Positions 21,839 through 33,099 of a stretch of 64,000 bases of DNA are shown here, piece by piece; the stretch's first letter is position 1; each line of letters starts with the position of its first letter. Origin of the DNA: Iris pallida (Eukaryota > Streptophyta > Magnoliopsida > Asparagales > Iridaceae). The notes beneath the pieces were generated by a model. That model was not told where the DNA came from. It did no database searches and saw only the letters and a list, made by a program, of their open reading frames with translations. The stretch spans positions 13,706,052 to 13,770,051 of the forward strand of contig JANAVB010003400.1 in the NCBI GenBank assembly GCA_029216955.1. Direction: 5' to 3'. Both the position numbers and the translations under genes were made by a program.

Positions 21839-22382
21839 TAAAATAGCGTGTAGGCTACTCTAGAGGGAGGTGAATAGAGTTTGTGTCTATAATGACCAAT
21901 TAAAAAGTAACTCTATGCTAAGTCCAAAAAACAACTACTAAGAAAATATATAATCAGAGAGTTGTAATACGGAAAGTAAATGTGTTTAGAAGAACAAACG
22001 CAAATACAGTGATATATCCTGGTTTCTCTTGTGGAGGACTAGTCCAGGCCCGAGAACTCTTGCTCGGAGTTGAAATCCATTATTTGTGAAATAGGGTACA
22101 CACGTGTCTTTAGTCCGAAGAACACGCCAAATTCTTACAGACATGAGCCTTTAATCCAAAGTGCTCGAATACTTCAACTTCGTAGATGCGAAACATGGAA
22201 TTTTCCAAGTGACTTCTTTTCAACTCTTGCATTGAACTTCTAGCTGAATTGTACTGAGCACCTTGGGGCTTAGGAAGTTTTGTGGCTAGAGGATTTGGAA
22301 GAGTAACGCTTAGAGCATATAAGGCTTAGAAGATTAAAAGTTTGAGAGTGAGAGATGATTTGAAATGAGAAGAATCAAGCTC

Positions 22383-22390
22383 TATTTATA
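22383..22390 (-). promoter_or_regulatory. TATA box of copia LTR
   Basis: Minus strand TATAAATA followed by GAGCTTG. In the 5' LTR the equivalent at 40468-40474 has mutated to CATAAATA. Confidence 0.75.
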
Positions 22391-22502
22391 CTAGGCAGGG
22401 GAGGCAGAGTTCAGCCAGAGTTCTGTCCTAAAATATTTAAAAATTCGAATGTTGGACAGCTCGCAGCAAGGTGGATCTAAAAATTAGGTTGATGATTTTA
22501 AG

Positions 22503-22560
22503 GAGGCCGAGTTCGGTCCGAGTTCGGTCCTAGACCAAGTTCGGCCCGAATTCGGTCTAC
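22503..22560 (-). repeat. TTCGGCC-type repeats upstream of copia LTR promoter
   Basis: Alternating GAGTTCGGTCC, GAGTTCGGCCC and GAATTCGGTC units about 120 bp upstream of the TATA box. The same block is at 40578-40645 in the 5' LTR; related blocks are at 4452-4485 and 24569-24630. Confidence 0.8.
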
Positions 22561-22910
22561 CTCAGACCAGAAGCCTTATATGGGTGAGGGTGGTTTGGTT
22601 GGTTCAGGAATTGGTTTGTTTGTATGGTAGAGCTTGGAGAAATATGTTTAGGGGTTGAGATGACACAGTGCAACTCATTGTACATATTTTTCTAGACTCA
22701 ATAAATCAAAAATTATAGACTGAGAACAAATTACATTTGTAATGCAACTGCTTGTATACGACGTCTATCTTGAACTTGATGTGTCGTATTGGATCATATC
22801 ATATATCAGGTGACATTTTGTCTTAAACTTGATGTGTCATATTGGATCATATCATATATCATTTGTTAATTATCTAAATCAGGTTTACTGTGATCCAGTT
22901 TGGGTCTACA

Positions 22911-22923
22911 ATCTCCCTTATTT
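22911..22923 (-). promoter_or_regulatory. polypurine tract of copia element
   Basis: The minus strand reads AAATAAGGGAGAT directly before the 3' LTR start TGTAGACCC, in the usual position for plus-strand priming. From 22924 to 23366 there is AT-rich sequence with no recognisable coding. Confidence 0.8.
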
Positions 22924-23366
22924 TGATAATTGACAAAATGATATTTGTATGTCTCATTATTCATACCTGGACACATGTTGAAGGAGAGAAGATCGTTTGC
23001 AAGTATGAAGTAGCTCCCTCGCAAATGAATAATTTTTTCCTAGTATATATGATTTTTCCAAGCACAGCAGATAGATACAATGCATATACAATATCACATA
23101 AAATATCACATAGTATGTATTTTTCTCCCTCTTTGTCATTTAGCAAAATAGTGCATAGCTCTCCCGTAAAAGGATACAGAAATAGACAAAGTGAAAGATC
23201 AAACACACAACATAACTATAACCAAACTTAACAGTGAAACTCGTAGTTTGATAATCCAGCAGGTGAAACTTGCATACATAAACAACATAATAGATGAAAT
23301 GAAACTAAAGAGCATAAACATAACTAGAGTGCATCAACAGCATCATAAAGTAGTAAACCACAACCA

Positions 23367-24275
23367 TCATGAAGAAGGAGGATGGAATAGACCGACAGAA
23401 TCCGACGGATCGCTGGCAGAGCGACGAGGGTCGATAAATGTAGCATCGGGATCCAGATACCTCATGGCCCAAGTATCATCAATCCGGTAGCCTTCGCGAG
23501 AAGGGTCCCAACCCGTAGGAAAAGGCATAGTAGGATGCCATGCCTTGTTGTATTGGATGTCATGAATAGTTTCGCTAATGGCGGTCATCTGAAGGGTAGT
23601 CCGATAATCCAGCTGAGTATAATGATCGTCTTCCAATCGGAAGCGGTCGTGCAACATGTCTCTGATAGAATCCAGGGTGGAAGGTGGTTCAAGTTGAGGA
23701 ACATCAGAATCAAATGATGCTTCCTTAGGATGAGCAGGAGGTAAGGTGCAGGAGCAGTTCTGGGAGCCTTATAGAGGTAAACAGGAGCTGCTATGAACTA
23801 ACAGTCGTCTAAAGGAATGTTAAAGGCAAAAAAGATCATGGGTAGGTACATAGCATATGCAAGTGCTCTGGGCTTCTTTCTAGCACGAATCATCGAACTC
23901 AATATCGATACCAGCTATCCTAGAATAAATACGTTCATCGTGAGTGAGATTGAAATAAATTTTTTATGGCATTATGATAAACTCTTGAAGAGGTAGATAC
24001 TAGTTCATTAAGACAAATGTCTTTAAAATTAGAGTCAAATTCATCAAAGATGGTAAAATTAATAGGATGAACTGGCTCCATATTACGTGCACAAAAGTCA
24101 GTATACCAATGGTTAGAAGCTTCTAATGAAACAAATATGTGTGCATTGTAGGTGTCCACATTGGGAGGAGGAGGTGGGTTAAATAAAAGGTAGGGGGATC
24201 TACAATAGGAGGAGGATTTGATGAAGAGGCTTCACTTTTACTCATTTTTCCTCTAGAGAAGAGTCTAGGTGCCAT
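23367..24275 (-). pseudogene. extra ORF downstream of copia pol, broken
   Basis: Same strand as pol, in the env or extra-ORF position. The predicted start at 24275 gives MAPRLFSRGKMSKSEASSSN. After a frameshift in a Pro-rich tract it reads HIFVSLEASNHWY and FCARNMEPVHPINF (24159-23935). A second shift follows, then a C-terminal part (23657-23367) with LEDDHYTQLDYRT and AWHPTMPFPTGWD. The opening resembles the N-terminal part of the plant 'putative plant transposon protein' type ORFs found beside pol in other retrotransposons; that link is from memory, not a search. Function unknown. No transmembrane segment is evident, so it does not look like an envelope. Confidence 0.5.
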
Positions 24276-24478
24276 GGAAAAATAATAAAAGTAGAGAGGG
24301 GAAGCTACAAAAAATATACCTCAAAGAACAGTAATAGAGATGAAAGAGAATCCCTAAAAAGCTTCAAATCATGAGTTTGGAAGGAAAAGATCACTAAATA
24401 TGAGAGATCTAGGGTTAGGGTTTTGAGAAAAGTAGATGGAGAAAGGTGGAATATGGAGAGAGAGGTTCAAAGTTTGGG

Positions 24479-24640
24479 TTTATATCAAGTAGGGCTGGCT
24501 GCACTAAGAAGAACAGAGGGTGGTGATCAAGCAGATCGGACTGCCTGTATTGGCTGAAGGATCTGGAACCGACCAGACCGAGTTCGGCCCGAATTCGGTC
24601 ATAGACCAAATTCGGCCCGAGTTCGGTCCATGCGGATCTA
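24479..24640 (-). promoter_or_regulatory. candidate internal promoter of the extra ORF
   Basis: On the minus strand a TATATAAA-like box (ATATAAA, 24479-24485) is followed by a CT-rich leader with CTCTCTCTCC and AAACCCTAACCC, then the ATG at 24275. Upstream, 24569-24630, are GAATTCGGCCCGA-type repeats closely resembling those upstream of the LTR TATA box. Confidence 0.5.
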
Positions 24641-26569
24641 GAACTCTAATTAGATTGAACCAGGAGGAAACAAGAATAATAATAGTAAGAAAGATAGTCT
24701 AGAATTAAAAAAATAGTAGATTTTATTGGCCACAAAATAAGTAGAACATGCGACAGACTTGTGAATCATTATTCAGTATATGTAAATTATCTCAGGTTAG
24801 ATGTAGGGGTCAGTTCTCAGCAAGCGGTAGTCCGAAGACACTTGGCACCGTATCGCTTAGGCTTTTATACCTAGTTGACAGAAGGACCCTTTCAACTTGT
24901 ACCCAAAACTGTCACGACCCGGTCCCAATTTTGTGGATTGAATCGGATCATGCCCAGCCTGCACCGTTGTTGAGACGGCGGCAGTAAGCTGTAATACTCA
25001 TGCAGGTATTCAACAACACAAATTCAAATTGTCACAACTTTAATATTTCGATAATTAAAACTTGTCCAAACACAAAGTTTTCAATACAACCCACATCTGA
25101 AATAAAATATTTGTCTTTCACAATAACATAAACTGAAAATAAAACTAATTAGCAATCTCCTCATCATCATCCCCTGGTAGAACCGCCGGGTACAACTCAG
25201 GATCATAGTAACCACTAAGCAGTAGTTCTGCATCATCAATAGGACCTAAAAATATAGTCTCCAGTCAGGAGGGAGCAAAGTACAATTTATGATATTTTAA
25301 TAATTGAAATAATAATAGAATTATGCACTTTTAAACAATTTTGAAGTAAATAGTTTTCCAGCAGTTAAAAACAGTGTGATGTGAATAGGCAATGAATATG
25401 ACCGGATTGGGTTGTACAGTTGTATCCTATTGATACGATATGGCTTATCCCCGTGTGTATGAGGGGTAAGCTAACACAGTCATTATACTATTTTGGATGT
25501 GGTCATACTCATTACACTACTCTCCCAGTACCCAACGGTTAAATAGTCAATGCTTCGTGTTGCTTCGTGGTTTAAATTTATAGTAAAACTATAACTAAAT
25601 AATTGTAAACTACCACAAACTGTACTTGCCTTGTTTATAACTGGAGTGAGATGTCGGTACATGGAAGAAACTCAAGTTCGTCCTTGAAAATCCTACAGTT
25701 TGAGAATCCTGTCTTAGAACCAAAAATTGATACCATCTCTAGGTGTGCTAGTTTCAATTTCTAGAAGTTTTTGTCCTAATCCAGTTTTATGTTATTAATA
25801 AGAACTACCGAAACACATCTATTGATGCAATTTACTAGTTTATAAAATTACGAAAGAACAATCAATTTATCCTTTATTGGGAAAACTCACACTTTTCCGA
25901 TTATTTAGCAAAACTTTATGTTTTGTTATATTATATAATGAACTAAGATTTTTCTTTTAGATTAGAAAACGTGAATTTGTTAAATTGCAAACTTGTAATT
26001 TTTACTAGTTATTTAATGTGAAAAAAATGTTATTAATTTTCCATTTCAAAATAAATAGTCATTTTATTATTCTACGTGTTTAAACTAATAAACCAGAAAA
26101 GAAAGGTAAAAAGTTATGCTACATTATTACAGAGCCGCAGAAAATAGAGAGAAATACTGGGCTTATGCCCTATTACAGACCTTATTACATAAATTTAAAT
26201 AAGAAGAAGACAATTGTTAGTCTCTAAAAATCTTACAATTTAATTTCAAAAATAAAACTAATAATAAATTAATTAATGAGTCTCAGATTTTTGGTCCAAT
26301 CATCATATAGCTAATGCCTCAACGTCCGGACAAAACCGGTTTCGTTTGCACTTAGCCAGGGCCCATTGACCAATTACGGTCGCCGCGCAAAATTTCAAAA
26401 ATACAATCTTTCCCGAAAAACCATTTAAAATAATTAAATTTTATAGAAAAATTCGACAGCACTTCCTCTATTTTTGGTCAACCCAAAAACTGGGAAAATG
26501 TGCCAATATTCCTGCAATTATCCCAAACCAGGGAAAACCAAATATTATATAAATTATATCCAAAGAAAA

Positions 26570-26900
26570 TATTTCCGAAACAATTTCGGAAAACCCGAGA
26601 TGAATCCACAGAACCATAAAGAACCAGAACCAACATTCAGAAAATCCGAACTAATCGAAATTAAAGAAACCCTTCCAAAAGTTATTCGGAAAACCCGAAA
26701 CGAAACAGAAATCCCGAAACTAACTTGGAAAGCACCACATCTCATATTAAACCATCAATTCGACAAAATCTGAGAATCACAGAAACTATTCCGAAGAGTT
26801 CTCGGAAAATCCGAAATGGAATCGAAAAACTCGAAACTAAATCAGAAACAATAAACCAAAAATCTACAGAACTTGCCAAAGGCAAATTCGGAAATTCCGA
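26570..26900. repeat. TTCGGAAAAYCCGAA-type repeat block in gypsy-2 LTR
   Basis: Degenerate copies of a near-palindromic 15-mer (TTCGGAAAACCCGAA and variants) at irregular spacing. The block lies just beyond the point where the 5' LTR copy is truncated. Confidence 0.65.
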
Positions 26901-27395
26901 AGAGTCGAAAACCTCACAATCGATTCCCGTTGCGGGATCAGGACCAATTTCATCATCGACACAAACCCAAGGGTCAACTACTGAAATTAATAGAGGTTAC
27001 CCAAAACTTGACGGAATCTGAAGGGTAGCCTCAGACTCGAAACAGCAAGCCAGACACGGACCGGGCGGTCGGATCGAGAACAGAGTGAGCGCGAGGAGGC
27101 GCTAGGACAGTGGCCGGGTAGCGGCGCACGAGAACCACCGAGCGGGGCCGCCGGGACATCAGCGGGCTCGGGTCCGTCGGCAGGAGGTTGGCGCGAAGGG
27201 GTCGGCGGAGTCGCTGGGCTGGAGCTAGCCTGGGTGGAGGACAGCGGCGGCGGGGGTTGCCGGGTTCAGGCGGCCTGGTGGTGGCGCCGGGGAAAATCGA
27301 TCGACGTCGGGTGGCGGAGCTCCGGCTAGGGTACACCAAATTGGGAAAAAAATAGTTTTTTGAAGATGGTGATGGAAATGGAAGTGAAGGTAGGG

Positions 27396-27403
27396 TTTAT
27401 ATA
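27396..27403 (-). promoter_or_regulatory. TATA box of gypsy-2 LTR
   Basis: The minus strand reads CTATATAAACCC. The 5' LTR copy of this site has been lost, so the element itself no longer has its own upstream promoter. Confidence 0.75.
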
Positions 27404-28204
27404 GGAGAAAGTTTTGGGGGTTACGGGAACCCAACGGCCTTGGCCGTTCAGGAGGTGAACGAAGGAGTCGGCGGTTGGGAGCTGAATGAGTCGACTAAGC
27501 CAACGCTGGGACAGAGAAATAAATGGTTTCTTCTCTCAGGATTAATATTAAAGAGAATATGAGTTAAAGTTTTATTAACATAGATATCATTTCTTTAATT
27601 AGAAATAATAAAATACTAATGGATTTGATTAATTTCGGAAAAACAAATCTGTGTTCGAGTCGGGTTTATGTCAGGCACAGGTCAGGACCAACATTTGAAA
27701 TTCTAAGATTAAATATTTTCATAAATAATAATAATTAATTTAACAAACAATTTATAAAGTTTTACGGGTTTACTAAACATTAAAATTCCAGAAACAATAA
27801 TTTTCTAAAAAATACCATTTTCTAAATTAATAATTAGCTAATTAAATACTCAATCAATTAATTAAAAAAATGAAAGGTTCTAGACAGATTCAGGTCTCGG
27901 GAACGAGTTCTAGTCTGGGTCAGCCAAAATAAAAAAAAATTCCATAATTATTTTGAAATCAATAATTTTCTATTTAGCTATTAATAATAATCTGGCAAAA
28001 TATTAATTTAGCAAACACGCAATTTTTAATAATTAGACAAAAATAACAAAATCGAATTTACGGGTTTTGACTGAAATTTCCAGAATTAATTAATTAACTA
28101 ATTTAAGTTATTCAAAATAATTAACTAAAAGTTACTGGTTTCACAACCTTTTCTCCTTAGAAAATTTCGTCCTCAAAATTTAAAGGATATAGTTAGGAAT
28201 TACC

Positions 28205-31200
28205 TCAGGTTTCAAACAAGTACGGATACTGCTCCCGCATCTCATCTTCTCTCTCCCAGTTAGACTCACCTGGGGAATCGTGCCTCTACATAACTCTGAC
28301 TATGGGAGTCACCGAAGTCCTGGTCTTCTTCTCGCCTCTGTCCAAAATAGCTACAGGCTTCTCTGGTACTGTAAGGCTGGGTCTAATCTCCAGCTCTTAA
28401 TGATCCAGACTGTGACTCGGATCCGGAATGTAGCGTTTGAGCTGCGAGACGTGGAAGACGTTGTGCATGCCCTCAAGATTAGCTGGTAGAGCTAACCGAT
28501 ACGCTACTTCACCAATTCGGCTCAAAACTTCAAATGGTCCGATATATCTGGGACTCAGCTTCCCAGCTCTGCCAAATCTGATAGTTCCTCTGGTAGGTGA
28601 AATCTTCACAAAGATATTATCTCATTCTTCAAACTCCAGTGGTCGACGACTACTATCTGTCCAATGCTTCTGCCTGTCTTGGGCAATCCTGAGTTTGTCT
28701 CTAATCACCTTCATCTTCTCTGCTGTGTCAGTCACCATTTTAGGCCCCAGCAGTACTCTTTCTCCTACGTCGTCCCATGCAAGTGGAGTGCGGCAACGAT
28801 GTCCATAAAGAGCTTTAAATGGGGTCATACCAATGCTAGCTTGGTAACTGTTGTTGTAAGAGAATTCCACTAAATACAAGTGGTCTTCCCAAGACCCTCC
28901 AAATTCCAAAACGCAAGATCTCAGCATGTCCTCTAGCGTCTGGATGGTCCTCTCAGATTGTCCGTCAGTTTGGGGATGGTAGGCTGTGCTGAACTTCAGT
29001 TTTGTTCCCAAGCTGTCATGCAAACTCTTCTAAAAATGTGAGATAAATCTAGTATCTCGGTCAGATACAATACTTATCGGTACTCCAAGAATCCGGTAGA
29101 TGTGCCGCATGTACAGTACCGCCAACTTCTCAGTGGATAAACCAACCTTGAAGGGGATAAAGTGAGCTGACTTAGTCAGTCGGTCCACAATAACCCAAAT
29201 GGCATCCTTTTCTCCTTGGGATCGAGGTAATCCTGACACAAAGTCTATTGTTATACGGTCCCACTTCCACTCCGGAATGTCCAACGGCTGTAGAAGTCCT
29301 GCGGGTTTCTGTCTGCTAGCCTTCACTTGTTGGCAAATCAAGCATCTAGCCACAAATCTGGATACATCCTTCTTCATTCTATACCACCAAACGATGGTAT
29401 GCATATCCCGATACATCTTATTAGCTCCAGGATGTATGGAATACTGCGACTGGTGCGCTTCTTGCATCAGCTCATTTCTCAGTTCGCCAGTTGGTACACA
29501 CAGCCTCGTACCATTCTTCAATGCTCCATCACTGGCGATAGAGAATCCCTCAAGTGTTCCTGCTAGCACTTGATCTCTGAGTTTGCAAAGCGTCTCGTCT
29601 TGGAATTGTGTCTCCTTGACTTTGTCCATCAAACTTGAACGCAATTGCAACTGCATCATGGTTGAGTCAGCTCCAGGTATAATAGCTTCTAGCCCTAGTT
29701 CCTTCATCTTCTCCTCAGGCAGTACAATCTCCAGACCAAGCTTCTCTATGTCCTCCAACATGTGTCGCTCCTTGGTCAAGAACATCGCCACTGGGTATCG
29801 ACTAAGTGCATCTGCAACCACATTAGCCTTACCCGGATGGTACTGCAGGTCGATGTCAAAATCTTTCATCAGTTCCAGCCACCTTTTTTGTCTCATGTTC
29901 AACTCTTTCTGAGTGAAAACATATTTTAGACTTTTGTGGTCTATATATATTTCCACTCTCTCTCTATATAGATAATGCTTCCATAGCTTCAATGCAAAGA
30001 TGACTGCAGCAAGCTCCAGGTCATGTGTGGGATAATTCTTCTCATGAGTCCGTAACTGCCTAGATGCATAAGCAATCACTTTTCCATGTTGTTGAAGAAC
30101 GCAACCCAGTCCTTTTCCAGAGGCATCGCTGTAGATTGAGAAACCGCTGGTACCTGCGGATAGCGCAAGTATCGGTACTGTTGTAAGTCGCTTCTTCAGT
30201 TCCTCAAACGATGCCTGGCAAACTTCCGTCCAGATGAACTCTTTATTCTTCTGAGTGAGCTTCGTCATTGGTTCAGCAATCTTGGCAAAATCCTTCACAA
30301 ACTTCCGGTAGTAGCCAGCCAAGCCCAAGAAACTTCTGATTTCAGCGACTGAGCTTGGGGTAGACCACTTCTCAACAGCAGCTATCTTCTTAGGGTCCAC
30401 CGAAATTCCTTCTCCTGTGACAACATGGCCAAGAAAATCCACCTTGTCTAAAAAGAATTTATATTTGGATAGCTTACCATATAACTTCTCTTTCCTCAAA
30501 GTTTCCAGAACTTTTCTGAGGTGCTCTTCATGCTCCTCCTCAGTCATCGAGTAGATCAAAATGTCATCGATGAAGACAACGACAAACTGATCTAGGTATT
30601 CATGGAAAACCTTATTCATAAGGTTCATGAACACAGCAGGTGCATTCGTCAGTCCAAACGGCATGACCAAGAATTTAAACTGCCTATACTTGGTATTGAA
30701 CGCCGTCTTGGGAATGTCCTCCTTCCTGAACTTGATCTGATGGTAGCCGAATCTGAGGTCAATCTTCGAGAACACCTTGGCTCCACTGAGTTGGTCAAAC
30801 AGGTCATCGATCCGAGGCAGAGGGTACTTGTTCTTGATGGTGATATTATTCAGCGCCCGGTAGTCGATGCACATCCTCACAGTTCCTTCCTTCTTGGGTA
30901 CAAACAAGACAGGTCCTCCCCAGGGTGAAGCTCCGTCTCGGATAAATCCCAAAGCCTTCAGTTCAGTGATCTGATCCTTCATCTTCTTGGCCTCCTTCGG
31001 GTTGACTCTGTAGCATCCTTTAGAAATAGGGAAAGAGCCGGGGACTAGGTCAATGGTGAACTCTATGTCTCGGTCTAGGGGTAACCTGGGAAGACTATCA
31101 GGGAAGACATCCATAAATTCTGCTATGATAGGATGGGGAGGTCCGGGTTCTTCTGTGATAGAGGTGTAGATAACACACTCCATATCCTCCGGAGTTCGAG

Positions 31201-32920
31201 AGATTTCAAACTCCGGCTCTACAGGTGGATTGAAGACTACACATCCTTTGTGACAGTCTATCAACGTATGCTGCTTACTCAACCAGTCCATCCCTAGGAC
31301 TACATCATAATTGGGTAAGGGTATCACAAGCAAAGGTGCTATGAATTGGTGGCCTGATATGGTGATTGGGCAATTACAGGTCTCCGTGATGGGTAGAGGT
31401 CCTCCACCGGTCATGACTCTACATATCTTCTTGCTAAAGCTCGTATCTATGTGGTGTGCAGAGATAAATTTTGTGGATATGAAACTATGTGATGCACCCG
31501 AATCAAATAGAGCTAAGGCAGGATAGGAATGCACATAAATAAAACCTGCGATGACATCAGCTGTAGGTTCCTACTCTGGCTCTTGTTCCTCTGCTGCTAG
31601 GGCAAAAGCTCGCCCAGTCTTCTGTTGATGCTGCCCAAATTATTGTTGCTGAGTGGGCAAAGGACCTTTCTGCTGAGTAGCTCCAATCCGGTGCATTGAC
31701 GAGGGGTAGTCCTTTACTTGGTGGGTGGCAGACCTGTAGACTAGGCAGTGTCCTAGCCACTTCCTGCAGATGTTGGACTGGTGCCCTGGCCTCTTGCAAA
31801 AATCACAGACAGGGATCTGCCTCTGAGGTACTCTATCATTGTTCCTCGCCTGTTGGTTCTGCTGCTGGTGATGAGGAGGCCGGTTGTTGTTGTTGTTGGG
31901 CTTCTTCTGATTACCCTGGAAATTGTTAATTCTAGGATAATCCCTCTTTAAGCGAGCAGGTTGGCTCTTCTCTATATCTTGAGCTCGCTCCAGGATCCTT
32001 TCATAGGTCTTAGCACCGCCTGAGATCACATGGGTGCGGAACTCCTCTTTCAGCCCATGTCTAAACCTTTTAGCACGGTCTTCAGGGTCAGCTACCAAGT
32101 TCTTGGCAAAATGGCTGAGTTGGCCGAATTCTGCTGCATACTCTCCAACAGTCATATTTCCTTGCTTCAGATTCTAAAATTGCCTCTCCATCTCCCGCAA
32201 CTCTGATGTTGGGAAGAACTTCCTCTTGAACAACCTCTTGAAGGTGTCCCAGTCAAGCTGCCTGTCCTGGAGTCGAGGTTCATTCCGATACCAGGTGCTT
32301 GCTACACTTTACAGTTGGAGTCCCACTGCTTCAGCCTTGAGGTCTTCTGGAAGTCGAGCGACGCTTAGGAGACGTTCCATGCTATCGAGCCATTCGTCAG
32401 CATAGACGATTCCCTCGGATCCCTTGAAGGGTCGAGGGTTCTGCTTCTTGAAACTCTCAATATCGCCCACCTTGGCAATATGATCCCCATTAATTTAAAT
32501 GGCCTTAATGTTACATAAATTAATCCTTATATTTATGTTTACCTAGGCAGGCCTTGGTTCCTGCTGAGCTGCTTCTCCTCTCTCTAGTGCAGCCTTTGCC
32601 ACACTATGGGCATTCTCCATGCCTTCTCTCATAATCGCCGTCTGCTCGCGATGAGCTTCAGCTTGAGTTCTCTGGGCTTCTAGCACTCCTCGTAGCAGAC
32701 CTATGAGGTCGGTGGGGTCCACAGGTACTGGTGGGGCAGCTGGAGTGGGCAATACCACAGGGGGCTGCATCTCCGTCTGGGAAGATGATGGATCCGCCGT
32801 TGTATTATGGGGACGGTCGGCCAGCTGCCGAGGTGTAGGATCTGGACTTGGTTGAGGAGGTGGGGTATGATAGGGTGAAGATACCCCATCGCCAGCAGAA
32901 TTGGTCTTGTCAGTGGCCAT
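28205..32920 (-). pseudogene. gypsy-2 gag-pol polyprotein, one frame with several stops
   Basis: One reading frame of 1,572 codons from ATG 32920 to the stop at 28205, with no frameshift. Gag: Pro-rich N-terminus, core (DEWLDSMERLL; EFGQLSHFAKN), zinc knuckle CDFCKRPGHQSNIC and a second degenerate knuckle. Protease: [13 protein letters not shown]: palm [13 protein letters not shown] and FIDDIL (the YxDD position). RNase [17 protein letters not shown] with a catalytic Asp; DALSR at the end. Integrase: HHCC zinc segment, then D (TIDFVSG), D (SDRDTRF), E (TDGQSERT) all present. A Tekay-type C-terminus ends in QYPYLFET. Premature stops lie at 32543, 31640, 29030, 28622 and 28397 among others. The stop at 29030 replaces a Trp codon (TGG to TAG). 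Confidence 0.9.
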
Positions 32921-33074
32921 TCTCTGGAAGGTTTAGGATATAAACATAAGCAAGGTAGCCTACCCGTCTATAACAAACAAAAGTATTTATAATATATAAC
33001 GGTCCTACGTTGTGACAAATTAATGTTCTAGTGTTCTAAATGTTTCTAGATGTTTTCCTAAGTCGTTGATTCGA

Positions 33075-33090
33075 CCTGCATGGGCCACCA
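33075..33090 (-). promoter_or_regulatory. candidate PBS of gypsy-2
   Basis: Minus strand TGGTGGCCCATGCAGG, 9 nt from the 5' LTR edge at 33100. It is identical to the LARD motif at 8439-8454. Confidence 0.55.
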
Positions 33091-33099
33091 CTAAAAACA

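Larger units (their letters stand above)
21839..22910 (-). repeat. copia 3' LTR
   Basis: 1,072 bp. It begins TAAAATAGCG where the other LTR has TGAAGTAGCG (terminal TG mutated) and ends GGGTCTACA. On the minus strand the TATA box is at 22383-22390 and the GAATTCGGCC-type repeats lie at 22503-22560. The LTRs differ at roughly 5-10% of sites by eye. Confidence 0.9.
24910..28145 (-). repeat. gypsy-2 3' LTR
   Basis: 3,236 bp, TGTCACGACCC to GGTTTCACA. On the minus strand: a TATA box at 27396-27403 followed by a GC-rich leader (27030-27340) that generates an incidental Arg/Pro-rich ORF. A repeat block of TTCGGAAAACCCGAA-like units lies at about 26570-26900. Confidence 0.88.

Noticed and set aside
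27031..27339. Arg/Pro-rich minus ORF in gypsy-2 LTR
   Set aside because: GC-rich leader downstream of the TATA box; low-complexity, no domain. It could be a leader ORF but nothing supports a product.
32493..32545. Possible short intron in gypsy-2 gag (AT-rich stretch with GT after GCCTAG on the minus strand)
   Set aside because: The frame is kept across it without removal, and no convincing acceptor was seen.
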